A stretch of DNA of 64,000 bases from Camellia lanceoleosa (GCA_025200525.1 CM045758.1:168046261-168110260); one strand, 5' to 3'. Shown: positions 46,161-57,310, counted from the first letter of the stretch. Program-made: numbers and translations. The notes: generated by a model from the sequence alone, not told the origin.

Positions 46161-46456
46161 CGCTTTTTGTTTTCTTCTATTTCTTGTACTTTGTTTCTTT
46201 TCTTTGTAAGTCGCTCTCAGTGCCGATGTGCCTCTCTGCCGCTTGTAAACAACTTATTTATGCAAATTGCTTATTCTTGAATGCTTCGTGCTTTTAATTC
46301 TTCTTCGCTTCAATGATTCTATACTTAGAATATTTTGCATGATTTCCAGATTCTTCCTTTTTGCACAATCTCCTGTAACATACCTCGGCATTACACCTGC
46401 AAATTTTACTTGAAGAGATCTGCCCGCATTATTTCAACAAGTATAGACAGATATCT

Positions 46457-47025
46457 TGTGAGTGAATTTCCGATCACACCGCCTCCTTAGTGATTCAAAT
46501 AGAAGAACACAGTGTAGACGGCTCCTTGTAACCTCGCAAGGAAAAGACTCCGCGGTGGTTTCACCACCCGGGTACTCCGACGATCAAGTCAAGATATATC
46601 TCTCAAGGATAATCAAGTACTTAACTCACTAGCTTGAGCATAAAAACGCACCTTAGACCCATGGGGGTGCCTCTCTTTATAGCCAATCCAATCCTAGTCC
46701 CAACAGAACCCTGGCCTAATGGACTTAGGACTCCTCGCTAATCTAGGACTCTCAAGGAATTAAGACATACTCCTAAGAGTTTATCTTTACCCCAAACTGA
46801 AGTCTTCCCCCAACCTTGGACTCTTGTCCACATCCAGGTTTGAGCTTCCTCTTCATTCTAGGACTCTTGTCCTTTATCCGCTTATCTCGGATTCCGATAT
46901 CTTCGGAGGTATCCTCGGCCTAGCCGAGATAACCTCGGCACAACTACCATAACACGTGGGGAACTCTGCTGACACTTCGGTGTCACCTCGGCCACGTGTT
47001 GGTACTCAGAAAATATATCCCCACA
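46457..47025 (-). repeat. Array LTR3 (5' LTR)
   Basis: 569 bp, the least eroded of the three at CG-rich spots (for example CCTCGGCCTAGCCGAG, CTCGGCCACGTG). There is no PBS beside it; the interior side is ...GACAGATATCT. The right flank is ACTCA. Confidence 0.92.
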
Positions 47026-47689
47026 ACTCATAAATCTCATATTGAGAAATGTTGGTCCATCTAGTCCTGAGTATTTTTTCTTAAATCATTTAGTCCTTTT
47101 TATTTTTGGTATGATATATATATATATATATATATTTGATTTATTATATATGTAATTTACATTCTTATCCATATTTTGTTGATGTTCGATGTTCACAACA
47201 GTATGGTCTTCATGGTCGATTTTGGAACATGGTCTTCATGTTTCTGTTGTGAACAAACATCGTGGTCTTCATGTTCACAACAGTATGGTCTTCAACAACA
47301 GTATGGTTGTTGATGATGTATATTCTTGTTGTTGTTGCTTCAATCTCTACACCCATCTTCCATGTAAAACCATCTATATCCATATATATATATATATATA
47401 TCTTCATCACAACCATACCTATCAAAATGCACAACACCCAGAATCAAAACCAGACCCAAAACCACATTCAAGGCGCTAATGTTGCGATGTTGATCATGGC
47501 GTTGATGTTGCGATGTTGATCATGTTGCTGATGTTCTGATCTCACGGTGCTGATGTTGCGATGTTGATCCAAGTGCTGCTTTTTACCCATCACGAATTGT
47601 AAAACAGAGACGAAAAATTGATGTTGATGTTCGAATATATAATCGATACAATAATACATCTTCAATTCTGACTTGTGAGGGAGAGAATT

Positions 47690-48520
47690 ATTCAATGTTT
47701 GATGTTCGAATATATTGAATATATTGAATCTATTCCTTAATGTTTGATGATTATTTAATGTTGGATGTTTGTTGATGTTTGATGTTTGTTAATCTGGGGA
47801 AATTATTTAATGTTCCGATGATGATGTTCAATACATTAAATTATTCAATGTTTGATGTTCGAATATATCGAATATATTGAATCTATTCCTTAATGTTTGA
47901 TGTTTGTTAAACAGAAACCCCTCTTCCCCCGTTGCCCACAAACACCGACAATAGCTTTCCATCACACTCCATCAGATAACTTGATGATCGAAGAAAAAGT
48001 GAAAGCGGAAGAAGTCGGTGAATCGTTTCACTGTTTCTGCAAGTTTTGCGTTGAGAAGAAAGAAGCCGATAAAATGTTCCGAATCGATACCTGTTCTCAC
48101 TCCTTCTGTTCCGATGATGATGTTCAATACATTAAATTATTCAATGTTTGATGTTCGAATATATCGAATATATTGAATTTATTCCTTAATGTTTGATGAT
48201 TATTTAATGTTGGATGTTTGTTGATGTTTAATGTTTGTTAATCTGGGGAAATTATTTAATGTTTGATGATGTTCGAATATATTTGATGATGTTCAAATGT
48301 TGATGATGTTTGTTGATGTTGATGGTGTTCACGATTTTATTGATGATGTTTGTTGATTTTTGATGATGTTTTTTGATGTTGATGATGTTCATAATTTTTT
48401 TGATGATGTTTGATGTTGTTGACGTGTTTGATGATGTTTGTTGATGTTTGTCGATGTTTTAATATTTGATGTTGTTGATGTTTTGATTATGTTTTGTTGA
48501 TGTTTGATGTTTGATGTTCA
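47690..48520. repeat. GATGTTTGATGTT minisatellite with a longer direct repeat
   Basis: TTTGATG, TTGATGATG and TGTTCGAATATAT strings recur throughout. A block of about 90 bp starting TGTTCCGATGATGATGTTCA occurs at 47811 and again at 48109, flanking the captured RING fragment. Confidence 0.8.
47915..48135 (+). pseudogene. RBR-type E3 ubiquitin ligase RING1 fragment
   Basis: Within the open stretch 47897-48151 the text SFHCFCKFCVEKKEADKMFR and IDTCSHSFCSDD follows the RING1 start of plant RBR ligases (F-C-x2-C-V-E...C-S-H-x-F-C). One Cys pair, the later Cys, the His and the next Cys are present; the fourth pair is missing because the copy stops at SDDDVQYI. A splice-like AACAG precedes it. It is too short for any activity. 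It is a captured piece inside the TIR element, and its last bases are themselves part of the surrounding repeat. Confidence 0.6.
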
Positions 48521-48745
48521 TAAAGGAATGGAATCTAAAAAATGCCTATAGTAAGCTTCTTGGGCAATTCGGTAAATTACACATAAACACCAACCCAAAA
48601 TTACCCCATCAATTACTGACCCAATCGCCTAAAAAAATGGGTACTAATGTCTTTACACATAAAATAGGACCTATTAGTCCAACAAAAAACCTTCAGGACT
48701 AAATGGGTTAACATTCCCAAATTAGGGATTTAATGGTGCTTTCCC

Positions 48746-48872
48746 AAAAAAAAAAAAAAAAAAACACATAATAGGAGTGCCTACTTGTTTGAAAGTCAGA
48801 CAAAGGTTGCAAATGAACCCAATAACCTAAGGGTATCATATTTACAAGAGATTTGTTGGCACTTTCTCAAAA
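48746..48872. other. Short spacer with poly-A
   Basis: A19 run near 48747-48766, nothing else. Confidence 0.5.
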
Positions 48873-49188
48873 TAGTTTGTCATAGTTGAATAGTCTCTCA
48901 TCCACCAAGCACATTGTGATAAAGAACAGATGGCTTAATATTAATGGAACTTAATCTCACTCTTGACTATCATTCTAGAGATTCGAATTCATATTTTTCT
49001 GATTCCTAAATTACATAAGAGTAAATTCTAGTTTGTCATAGTTGAATACAGTCTCTCATCCACCAAGCACATTGTGATAAAGAACAGATGGCTCAATATT
49101 AATGGACCTTAATCTCACTCTTGACTATCACTCTAGAAATTCGAATTCATATTTTTCTGTTTCCTAAATTACATAAGTGTAAATTCTC
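48873..49188. repeat. 156-bp tandem duplication
   Basis: TAGTTTGTCATAGTTGAATA begins at 48873 and 49029. Both copies run through CTCATCCACCAAGCACATTG and end GTAAATTC, with about a dozen differences. Confidence 0.9.
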
Positions 49189-49204
49189 AAACGGCTCTTT
49201 AACT

Positions 49205-49270
49205 CACTACAAGAAATTAGCCTTTTAGAGATTAATATTTAGGAACTAGTTGAATTTGATCTCTAAAAAT
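49205..49270 (+). mobile_element. CACTA left terminus (family 1)
   Basis: CACTACAAGAAA at 49205-49216, the En/Spm-type terminal motif, followed by TTAGCCTTTTAGAGATTA and GGAACTAGTTGAATTTGATC. Related GGAACAAATTTAAA and GAGACCAATAAATT strings continue to about 49700. No matching right end was found nearby. Confidence 0.7.
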
Positions 49271-49273
49271 AAT

Positions 49274-49563
49274 GGGTATGTTTGGTTTGTGTTTGAGAGA
49301 TGTGTTTTAGAGATAAAAAGTACGAAAACATGTTTGGTTTGGTTTTTTGGGAAATTTATTTTGGAAAATTGTTTTGAGAGAGAGTTTTGGAAAAAGTGAT
49401 TGATTTGATGTGTGTGTGAGAGAGATTTGTTTAAAAAACTTGTTTGGTTTGTGTGTTTTGGGAAATTTTTTTGGAAAAATTTGTTTGGTAGAGAAAATTT
49501 CTGAAATTTGTTTATAGAGAAAATTTCTGAAATTTTTTTCAGAAACACAAACCAAACCTACCC
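49274..49563. mobile_element. MITE nested in the CACTA end, 3-bp duplication AAT
   Basis: Termini GGGTATGTTTGGTTTGTGTT and (complement) GGGTAGGTTTGGTTTGTGTT, with AAT at 49271-49273 and 49564-49566. The 3-bp duplication and GGG...TTTGGTTTG ends suggest a PIF/Harbinger-type MITE. The interior repeats TTTGGTTTG and GAGAGAG. Confidence 0.75.
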
Positions 49564-49734
49564 AATGTTTTTAGGAACAAATTTAAACCTATGATAACTT
49601 ATAAGATTGTAAAAATTACTATTAATAATATTTACATAACTTTTTGAGACCAATAAATTTGGTTGCTAATACATTATTAACATCTCTAAGGACCAAATAA
49701 TTTTGCAAAACTCCACCAAATCAAATGCACACAT

Positions 49735-50912
49735 TGTTCACGCTCCATTCACTTTTACAAATTCACGATGTGAAATTGCTTCTTTCTCTGTCTCGTTCTC
49801 CATAGCAGATCTTCGCTCTATTCATCACAGATCTTCTCTCTCTTCGCTCTCTCTATCGTAGATCTTCACCCAACTCAAATTTGAGATCTACAAGCTTTAA
49901 TCCACAGTAAATCTATCTTCTTCAAATTTGCTGCAGATTTGGCGAGTCTCTCTCTCAATCTCTCTGTGCTTATATATACATACATATATAAGTATATATA
50001 TTTGTAGATCTATGAAGAGCACAATAAATAGTTCACGTATTGTTCGATTGGACAGATTAAAATTGTTATACACTACATATTATTATCGATGGATCTCTCA
50101 TTATCATCTTGTATAAAATCTAGGGTTTGTTTCGCTTTCTACATCTCAATCTCTTGTTCTTCTTCTCTATCTATTCGATCTGATCATCTCTCTTCATTTG
50201 AGTGATTTGGGAATCTGAAGAGAATCTGGATTGTATTTGTTTTCAATACTTTGTGTTTTAATTCAACTTCAGAATTGTTTTGTATTCAAGTTCATTCCAG
50301 AAATGATGTTTATCAATGTACGGTTTGGATTTGACTGATTTGGATCTAGAGGTAAAGTTTTATTTCACTGTTCCATGGTTTCTATCAATCCATACTTTGC
50401 TATTGCTTGCTACTTCATATCACGTATTTAAGAATATCACGTATTTAAGAATGATTGCGTAATTAGGTACAAACTGCACAAGTGAGAGCCATACTACATT
50501 AGGCAAAACAATTTTGTTATGAAATTAATTTTGTAGAGTGCTTGAGCTTTTAGGTTTGTGTTTTTATTTTTTATTTTTATTCGTAGAACAGCCTTTGCTG
50601 CTAAAAAATTCCGTCTTTCCCTCCCCTCTCTTGGTTTGCTTCATTACTAGAAATAGTTAATGGTGTTGTAGGTTGTGGCTGGAAAGCAATGATTTGATGA
50701 GGTAATATATCTTCACTATATTCATGTTGTCATTATCTTTTTTCCCCTCAATTGTTGTAGTTGGCTGATGTCTGAATTTAATGTTTTAGAGTGATTTGGA
50801 GCATCAATTTTTCTCTGTGATTACAAAGACGATATGAAGTTACAAACCTATTACTAATTAATTAGATGATCTTATTGCTACTAATTAATTAGATGGGAGT
50901 CTCAAATTGTAC
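49735..50912 (+). other. CACTA interior, leader-like but no identified gene
   Basis: CT-rich leader-like sequence (49780-49870, TCTCTCTCTTCGCTCTCTCT) and an ATCTAGGGTTTG string near 50117 look like a plant 5'UTR. No ORF continues from it that I recognise. Confidence 0.35.
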
Positions 50913-50917
50913 AGTTC

Positions 50918-51301
50918 TGTTGGGTTTTTTGGATTTCAAAGGTTAATAATGTAAATTTAAGCGTGCCAGTAAGGATCAATTAGTCCTTACAGAATTTATA
51001 ATTGCCAACCAATTATCAAGCGATTGTGTTGTAGTTCTTTTAGCCTCAATGAAGAGGACTTTTACTAGTGGCTTGTTTAGGAGAAATTAGTAAATAATAA
51101 TAAGTAAAGAACAATTTCAGAATCTGAATTTTATTACGTAAATGAAAACTTACAATGATCTGACCTAACCTCGTAGAGGTTCACAGTAACAAACTATTTG
51201 AAATTACTCTTAGGAAATGAAGTGCAATACAAGAATTGAAGTGCAGAAATGTAAAGAACTGTAAAACTGAAAGAAAAAATGAAGTAAATAAACTAGTACT
51301 G
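50918..51301 (-). repeat. Truncated 3' LTR
   Basis: Collinear with 54029-54387 (shared GGTTAATAATGTAAATTTAA and CCAACCAATTATCAAGCGAT), with a 20-bp-scale extra piece near 51131-51150. Cut at 51301 by the TGTCACAACCC LTR; the rest of it is not found. Confidence 0.85.
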
Positions 51302-51383
51302 TCACAACCCAAATCTGCCCCTAAAAATTTAGGCCATGACTAGCCTATACTTAGGCCTCGAAACAAAAATTCAAAATATTTTA

Positions 51384-51551
51384 GGGAAATGCTAGAGAGC
51401 TCTAAATCTAGAGCTCTAATTTGAGCTCTAGTGATGTGTCAAAGCAAAAAAAAAAAAAAAAAAAACAAGGCACAAACATCACATCAGGGTGGGTCCCATC
51501 TTCCCATTAGAGCTATTAGAGCTCCTATATTAGAGCTGTAAAGCATTTTTG
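51384..51551. mobile_element. 168-bp MITE with 9-bp target duplication (Mutator-type)
   Basis: Flanked by AATATTTTA at 51375-51383 and 51552-51560. Ends GGGAAATGCTAGAGAGCTCT and (complement) CAAAAATGCTTTACAGCTCT. Rich in AGAGCTCTAA. Confidence 0.8.
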
Positions 51552-52055
51552 AATATTTTATTCAATAATGGGGCTTAAAGCGGAAACAAATAAAAATTAG
51601 AACGTCTATTGAGCGGTGCTTATATGCCAGGATTCTTAAAACATCATGTCGTACTTAGAATGTCCATATAGATAGTCTAGATCATATAAATGTGTACAAA
51701 AAGTTAACCATCCAAAATTACTATATTATTAAAGTGTCCCCAAAAGCCACCAAAAGCTTAACAAAAAAAGAGGAATAAAAGGAACTTCTCAAAAAGACAA
51801 AATGGCTCCAACGTTAGAGACATAACAAAACAAGTCCACCAAAAGGTTTTTGAAGCTGACCTAGGGCTGGCCTCCAAGCTAAGCGCCTACAAAACATATA
51901 TCAATACGAAGTGAGTAAGGCTCAGTGAGTAATAATAACATAAGGAGGCATATAAAGGAGCATGTGTCTTGAAGAATGTTTCTATTACATTCACATTCCA
52001 GAATGGCCTTGGGCCCATATAAGACGGAACGACCATGGACCCAATATCATAACAA

Positions 52056-52232
52056 AACGGCCTCAGGCCCAATAATAACATAACGACCTCAGGCCTAATC
52101 ATAATAACACAACGGCCTCAAGCCTTATAATAACAAAACGGCCTTAGGCCCAATTCATAATAACAGAACGGCCTCAAGCCTAATAATAACAGAACGGCCT
52201 CAGGCCCAATAATAACAGAACGACCTAAGGCC
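52056..52232. repeat. 26-30 bp tandem repeat around GGCCTNAGGCC
   Basis: Seven imperfect units of AACGGCCTCAGGCCCAATAA TAACAG. The core GGCCTCAGGCC is itself palindromic. Confidence 0.85.
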
Positions 52233-53479
52233 CAATTCATATGCCACTATGATCTAATGTTCAATTATCTCTAATAAAACATAAGTTGTGTAAAGCATAT
52301 TAAAGTACATAAACATAACATATCGTTACACTACTATTACTCACAAAGTGATCCTGCATCGATGGTTCATTCCAGTGAGTGACCTACACATTACACACAT
52401 AAATTGATAAGCAATGCATTAATTTCTTAACCTCTTGTCTTTCATTATTCTTCCATTTCGTTCACTTTCTATTTATTTTTAAGCATTTCGGAGGGTTTAA
52501 ACATACATATACACAAAATCAAAGGGTCAAAAAGGTGTACAAAAAGATAAAGATTTTCTCCCTATTTCCTGTACGTGCGGGGCTCACAGCCGCATGTGCG
52601 GAGAGGTGTGCCACACATGCGGCCATGCACGTGCTTTTATTTCAGAATGTTCAAGTTGCTTCCCCTATTTTCCACTCATGGGGCTGTGAGCCCCGTACAC
52701 GCAGCTGTAAGCCTCGCATGTGCGGTTTTGGGCCTTGTTTGTGCAGTCTGAAAATCCAACAAACTCAAGCTTCCTAATGTATTTCTAAGGCACAATTTAA
52801 GTAATTTCACTTCAAAAACATGATATACAACCATGATAAGCATGAAACTCAAGTTTAATATGATCATAACCTACTTTAATTAGACATATACAACTCTAAT
52901 TTTCATATTTCCTTCACTTCTTTCATCTTTTCATATTATACATGTTTGTATATGTTTATATGAGTTCACAACATACAAAGCTTCAAGATTAGATACAATT
53001 TCTCACAATCAAACTCAAATCACACTAAAAATGAGGAAATCAATTTTAAATCAAACGAATGTGAGGAATCTATGTTCATGTCATAATATTTGTTCAAACA
53101 AGATCATCATTTCAAAGCCCTAACTTATATAAGTGGAAAAACTTCATTTAATACAAATCAAGGTCCGAAACCTTTCAAAACCATGTTGAATTAAACAATT
53201 CTACCTTCAATCAAAATCATAATTTCAAAGCAAATCCAAAATTCCATTTACAAGCTCAAAGACTTGAAGTCAAGCACAAAATCAAAAGCTATACATGTAA
53301 TGAGTTCTACTTTCAAAATCCATGGAGAAAGTCCCTTGAAATCTTTAAGAATCTTAGAAATCATGCAAGAAAACAAGGTATAAACATGAATCCCATGAAA
53401 TCATGCTATGTTCTTGCCTTATATGACAAAATACATGTAAAAGCTTTCATAAACTCCATAAGCCAACTCTTAATTCATG

Positions 53480-53997
53480 ATATTTTGATTTACCAAAGGT
53501 CTTGTAGGAGGCTCATTCCATGATTGAGGTACAGGTGATGGTCTTTCATAATTTTGATTACTAGTCTGACCATTAGTATATCCATTAATTTGCGTAGGCT
53601 ATTTATCTCTAGCCAATCTTTGCTGAAGGATATTTGAATTTTCCTCCATATGTCTTGTGATAGTTGGTTGATGGGAATTCATTCGATCTATAAAGGATGT
53701 TGCCCAACTTTCCATTGCATATATCAACTGCTGTCCCATGGCATCTACCAAGCCTTCCCACAGATTCATTGGCTGGGTAGACGAAACAGTGGATGGTCCA
53801 ATTCCATGGCCTCCTCCAATATTTTGAACATGTGGTGTATGCTTCGAGGTGCTGGTTTGTTTGACCATAGGTTCTAATGAGATAGGTGCTTCCATAGGGT
53901 GTGTTATCACATTATCCTCTAGATCAGGTACTTCTATCTCTCCCTCCACACCTTCTTCCAGGTGTTCATTTTCTCATTGTCTCCTACGTCTAGCCAT
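53480..53997 (-). pseudogene. gag N-terminal remnant, stop in codon 8
   Basis: The minus-strand ATG at 53997 gives MARRRRQ then TGA. Reading on, GEIEVPDLEDNVITHPMEAP, QPMNLWEGLVDAMGQQLI and PTITRHMEENSNILQQRLAR resemble the start of plant Ty3/gypsy gag, ending near RPSPVPQSWNEPPTRPLVNQ. A second stop follows ARDK. No capsid core or zinc knuckle remains. Confidence 0.6.
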
Positions 53998-54003
53998 TTT
54001 AGT

Positions 54004-54026
54004 GTCCCACTGGCGTGCCAAAAATA
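54004..54026 (-). other. Primer binding site
   Basis: The minus strand just inside the 5' LTR reads TTTTTGGCACGCCAGTGGGA. A TTGGCACGCC...GTGGGAC-type PBS is common in plant gypsy elements. Confidence 0.6.
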
Positions 54027-54028
54027 TA

Positions 54029-54765
54029 TGTTGGCTTTTTTAGCTTTCGAAGGTTAATAATGTAAATTTAAGCGTGCCAGCAAGGATCAATTAGTCCTTA
54101 CAGAATTTATAATTGCCAACCAATTATCAAGCGATTGTGTTGTAGTTCTTTCAGCATCAATGAAGAGAAGTTTTACTGGTGGCTTGTTTAGGAGAAATTA
54201 GTAAATAATAATAAGTGAAGAACAATTTCAGAATCTGAATTACAATGATCTGACCCAGCCTCGTAGAGACTCACAATAACAAACTATTTGAAACTACTCC
54301 TAGGAAATAAAGTGCAGTACATAAATTGAAGTGTAGAAATGTAAAGAACTGTAAAACTGGAAGGAAAAAATGAAGTAAATAAATTGGTTTTTTTTATCTG
54401 AGTCTGGGGGGCTATGCTGAGGCATTCCTTGCTATTTATACTTCTCAGTGGTAACCGTCGAAGTGGGCTTCCAACCTTCGAAATATCCTCCCATGATTGC
54501 TGAACATACTCTCTCACAGTCAGTCCCATTATGTCACTCTTGCAGTTAGGCTTCCCTCCTGATTTTGGATTTAAACTTTATGAGTAACCGTTAGGCCACA
54601 TCATCTTGTATCTCTCAGTTGTTTCAATGCTACGCAAATCCATTATTACCAATACGAACTGCCACATGTCTGACTTTGATTGGCAACTTATATTAACTCC
54701 CCAAATTGCCCTCTTCGTGCCATGTGTTAAATTGTGACTGGTTTGTACAAATTATATAGCCAACA
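54029..54765 (-). repeat. 5' LTR of the TGTTGG element
   Basis: 737 bp, TGTTGG...CCAACA. The inverted terminal TGTTGG/CCAACA and the adjacent PBS fix the boundary. Confidence 0.88.
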
Positions 54766-54770
54766 AGTTC

Positions 54771-55098
54771 CTTGGGAAGAAGTGAGTAGCCCTTAAACTC
54801 AAAACCGTTACTAATTAATTAGATGATCTTATTGTTAGATGTAAATATTAGAAGTTATAAACCTGGTAGATGGTGTTAGGAACTCTGATTTGGCTTTTGA
54901 GAAGTTGCCATTGTGCTTTTACTCATGCTGGATAAAAATCTAGGACGGTAATTTCAAAGTAGAAATGTTTAGGGACCCTTTTATCTAGGAGATTATGATG
55001 TTTGCTCGTAGGTATATATATCTTGGGTTATTTAACAGTGAATTAGAAGCTGCAAGGTCCTTCTGTTCTCTGCTGTAGTCAAGTTTGGGAAGACCTAT
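54771..55098. other. Flank of the LTR insertion, nothing seen
   Basis: Continues the sequence left of 50918 (ACTAATTAATTAGATGATCT occurs on both sides: 50858 and 54812). No gene. Confidence 0.45.
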
Positions 55099-55150
55099 CA
55101 CTACAAGAAATTAGTCTTTTAGAGACTAGTCGAATTAGACCTGATCAATA
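55099..55150 (+). mobile_element. Second CACTA left terminus (family 1), truncated
   Basis: CACTACAAGAAATTAGTCTT TTAGAGACTAGTCGAATTAG closely matches 49205 and following for about 50 bp, in the same orientation, then diverges. It is probably a truncated nested copy. Confidence 0.65.
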
Positions 55151-56394
55151 TAAGATTGAAATAACTAGTTTAGAAGGACCACGTTATGACCATTTTGTTG
55201 ATCCCAGCGATTTGATAGTTATATGTTATTGTATTATGATTGACTGAATAAATGTTAGATTTATTGGGATTTTTTTATTACATTGAGCATTTGGTAGGTT
55301 ACACTGTATTAGGTGTGATATGATAATTTTGCAGTGTTTATATGGGATATCCTTGAATTATCTGGAAATTGGCAACATGCTTCCAAACTTCGGCCACTAT
55401 TCGCTCTCTATCAAGGTATTTCTTGATCCTTCAAGTTTTATTAATTTTTTCTGTAGGTTGATTCTTCATCATCTTCTTCATTTTTTTGCAGATTTCTGCT
55501 ACTTTGTTTATCAACTTGGAAGTTTGAATATGGCTTCTTCTCATTTCATTGCCATAAAGGTCTTCAAAGATTTCTGCTATTTTGTGGTGTCCTTCCATTC
55601 TTTCATATTCTTTACATTCAATTAGGATTTTTTTTTTAAAATTTTTTTAATTTTTTATGGTAGTTGATTAGTAAGATAGTGCAGATGAGTGCAATCAGGT
55701 AGAGAATAAAGTTAATGCCCCCTTATCTTAACATGTTTTTTTTGTTAACCCCATGCATTTGTTTGTCATCTTCATACTTTGATTTAGAAACACAATTTGG
55801 ATTAATCGTAGTGGTTTCATAAATAGTCATCAATCAGAGCTGTGTGAATAAAAAGCAGGAACAGATTCCTAGATGTCATCCTCACAAAAGTATTATTTAA
55901 TATTTATGCTTTACATATTCTGTGGAGGTAATTTTTGATGATAGGTTAAATTACGTTTATGTGGCTATTATGTTTGAAAAGGGGTAATTAAAAAAATAAA
56001 TATATATATATCATTTTGAAGTTAATTTTAACTGTATGGACATCAAATACTCACTGCAATATGTGAATTAAGTTTTTATTGTAATTGAATGGTTTAGAAG
56101 CATTATATATATATATCTTTTTTTATTGATGGATACTTGTACTAAAGTATGTTTTTTATGATTTTACAGGGTAGTTATGGTGCTCACCAATCTCCTAAAC
56201 AATTCTTTTCAGCGCCATCCTTGGTTTTTTGCTTTTTTCTAATTTTTACTTTGATCACATTAGAGGTTGTTTATCTTATTTGCCATCTTTGAGTTTATTT
56301 TATTTTTTGTAAAATTTTGCTTTCTATAATCATTATGATTTTGGAAATTGAGAGCTTTGATGAGTGGATGCCAATTTTTTTTTGTCCATCTAAC
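55151..56394 (+). other. Intron-like stretch, no identified gene
   Basis: Contains two diverged copies of a GCAGATTTCTGCTACTTTGT / AAAGATTTCTGCTATTTTGT string (55490 and 55568) and T-rich intron-like sequence. No protein I recognise. Confidence 0.35.
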
Positions 56395-56740
56395 TTTTAG
56401 CGACGAAAATATGTAGTAGAGAAAGTAATTTGATTTTTAGCGATTAAATATAATTGTTGTTGAAAATATCATTATTTTGTCTTTTGTGACTAAATTGGGA
56501 CATTTTGTGATGAAATATTAGTGACCAAATGTTTAGTTCTACAAAATCAAACATTTTGAATTTTGTCACTAATTGTTATTTTCAGCGACACTTTTAAAAA
56601 TTCGTTGCTAAAAGTCAATTTTGGCTTTTCTGGACCCACTTTTAGTGACGTTTCTAGTGATGAATTTATTTTTGTCAAAAAAATATTTAGAAACCAAAAT
56701 AATAATTTTAGCGGCCAAAATAATTGATCGTGCATCAATT
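56395..56740. repeat. CACTA-like subterminal repeat block
   Basis: TTTTAGCGACGAAAA, TTTTAGCGATTAAA, TAGTGACCAAA, TTTAGTGACGTTT and similar short motifs recur in both directions. This is the pattern of CACTA subterminal repeats, but the terminal CACTA motif itself is not seen. Confidence 0.45.
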
Positions 56741-56859
56741 TTATATTATGAATAATTTTTTTTTTTTTTTTGGGTCCTTTTGTTGAAAAACGCTGTAGAA
56801 AAAGGTAAAGTGAAATTAAAAAGGCACGCATTTTCCTTTTATAAACACGCGTTCAACTT

Positions 56860-57310
56860 TGTAACGGTGCTCGCCTCCTCTCATCCCTTTTCTCTTTCCG
56901 TCATTCTGCTTTTCTCTATCCATTTCTCTCTCTCTATCGTTTTCTCTCTCCGTCCTAGATCTAGGGTTTCCTCTGTCTCCTCATGTTCCTTAAGAGATTC
57001 ACCAGGGTTGATTCCGTTTACTTGTTCAGATCTAATTCTAAATCCATCGATTCTTGAATCGATTTGGTTAAAATTTATTGATGGTTTTTTGTTTTTCTTG
57101 ATTCTGCAGAGGAAGATGGACCTGTTGAGTTGCTCAAATCGGCGGGGTTACGAGACCGAAATGAAGAAGGATCAAGATCATCGGGTCGGGACTGAGACCA
57201 ATCGAATCGGGACTGAGGAAACCAGCCGATTGAGTGAATACTGGGTTTCTGGTAATCGAGTTGCTACGTTAGCGAAGGGATTTGATCTAGGGTTTCGAGC
57301 TTGTTAAAGC
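56860..57310 (+). other. 5'UTR/first-exon-like segment, unidentified
   Basis: A CT-rich leader, CTAGATCTAGGGTTTCCTC, then an intron-like stretch ending TTGATTCTGCAG (57108) and a GA-rich segment with a repeated TCGGGACTGAG. It looks like the start of a plant transcript. No family recognised. (CT)n at 57360-57386. Confidence 0.35.

Larger units (their letters stand above)
38705..47025 (-). mobile_element. Tandem LTR-aORF-LTR-aORF-LTR array of a deleted Tat element
   Basis: Three Tat LTRs (38705-39274, 42609-about 43153, 46457-47025) enclose two near-identical 3.3-kb interiors. Only one pair of target duplications exists: ACTCA at 38700-38704 and 47026-47030. The array therefore either inserted once and grew in place by unequal LTR recombination, or inserted as a tandem. 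Each interior holds the polypurine side and the plus-strand aORF, then jumps directly to the next LTR. The 62-bp repeats, pol, gag and PBS are all missing, with the same junction after ACAAGTATAGACAGAT in both units. LTR2 and LTR3 start TGTGAG, two bases short of TGTGTGAG, as expected at a deletion joint. Confidence 0.93.
47041..48745. mobile_element. TIR-bounded element with captured RBR/RING fragment and minisatellite
   Basis: The left end TTGAGAAATGTTGGTCCATC TAGTCCTGA and the right end (complement TTTGGGAATGTTAACCCATT TAGTCCTGA) are inverted over about 55 bp at roughly 70% identity. The interior is TTGATGTTTGATGTT-type repeat (47690-48520), CTTCATGTTCACAACAGTAT repeats (47185-47310) and an exon fragment. 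A Pack-MULE-like element is the best reading. No target duplication found. Confidence 0.5.
51302..53470. mobile_element. Inserted LTR remnant starting TGTCACAACCC
   Basis: Starts TGTCACAACCCAAATCTGCC, the same terminus class as 7257 and 12349. It contains CGCATGTGCGG-type motifs near 52570-52730 and a tandem repeat at 52056-52232. The far end is not clear. It runs directly into gag of the host element near 53470, so a deletion probably accompanied or followed the insertion. Confidence 0.55.
50918..54765 (-). mobile_element. LTR retrotransposon remnant (TGTTGG...CCAACA), duplication AGTTC
   Basis: Perfect 5-bp duplication AGTTC at 50913-50917 and 54766-54770. The right LTR, 54029-54765 (737 bp), is the 5' LTR, followed on the minus strand by the PBS and a gag start. 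The left LTR is only its first ~384 bp (50918-51301), matching 54029-54387, where another LTR has entered. Pol is absent. Confidence 0.88.
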
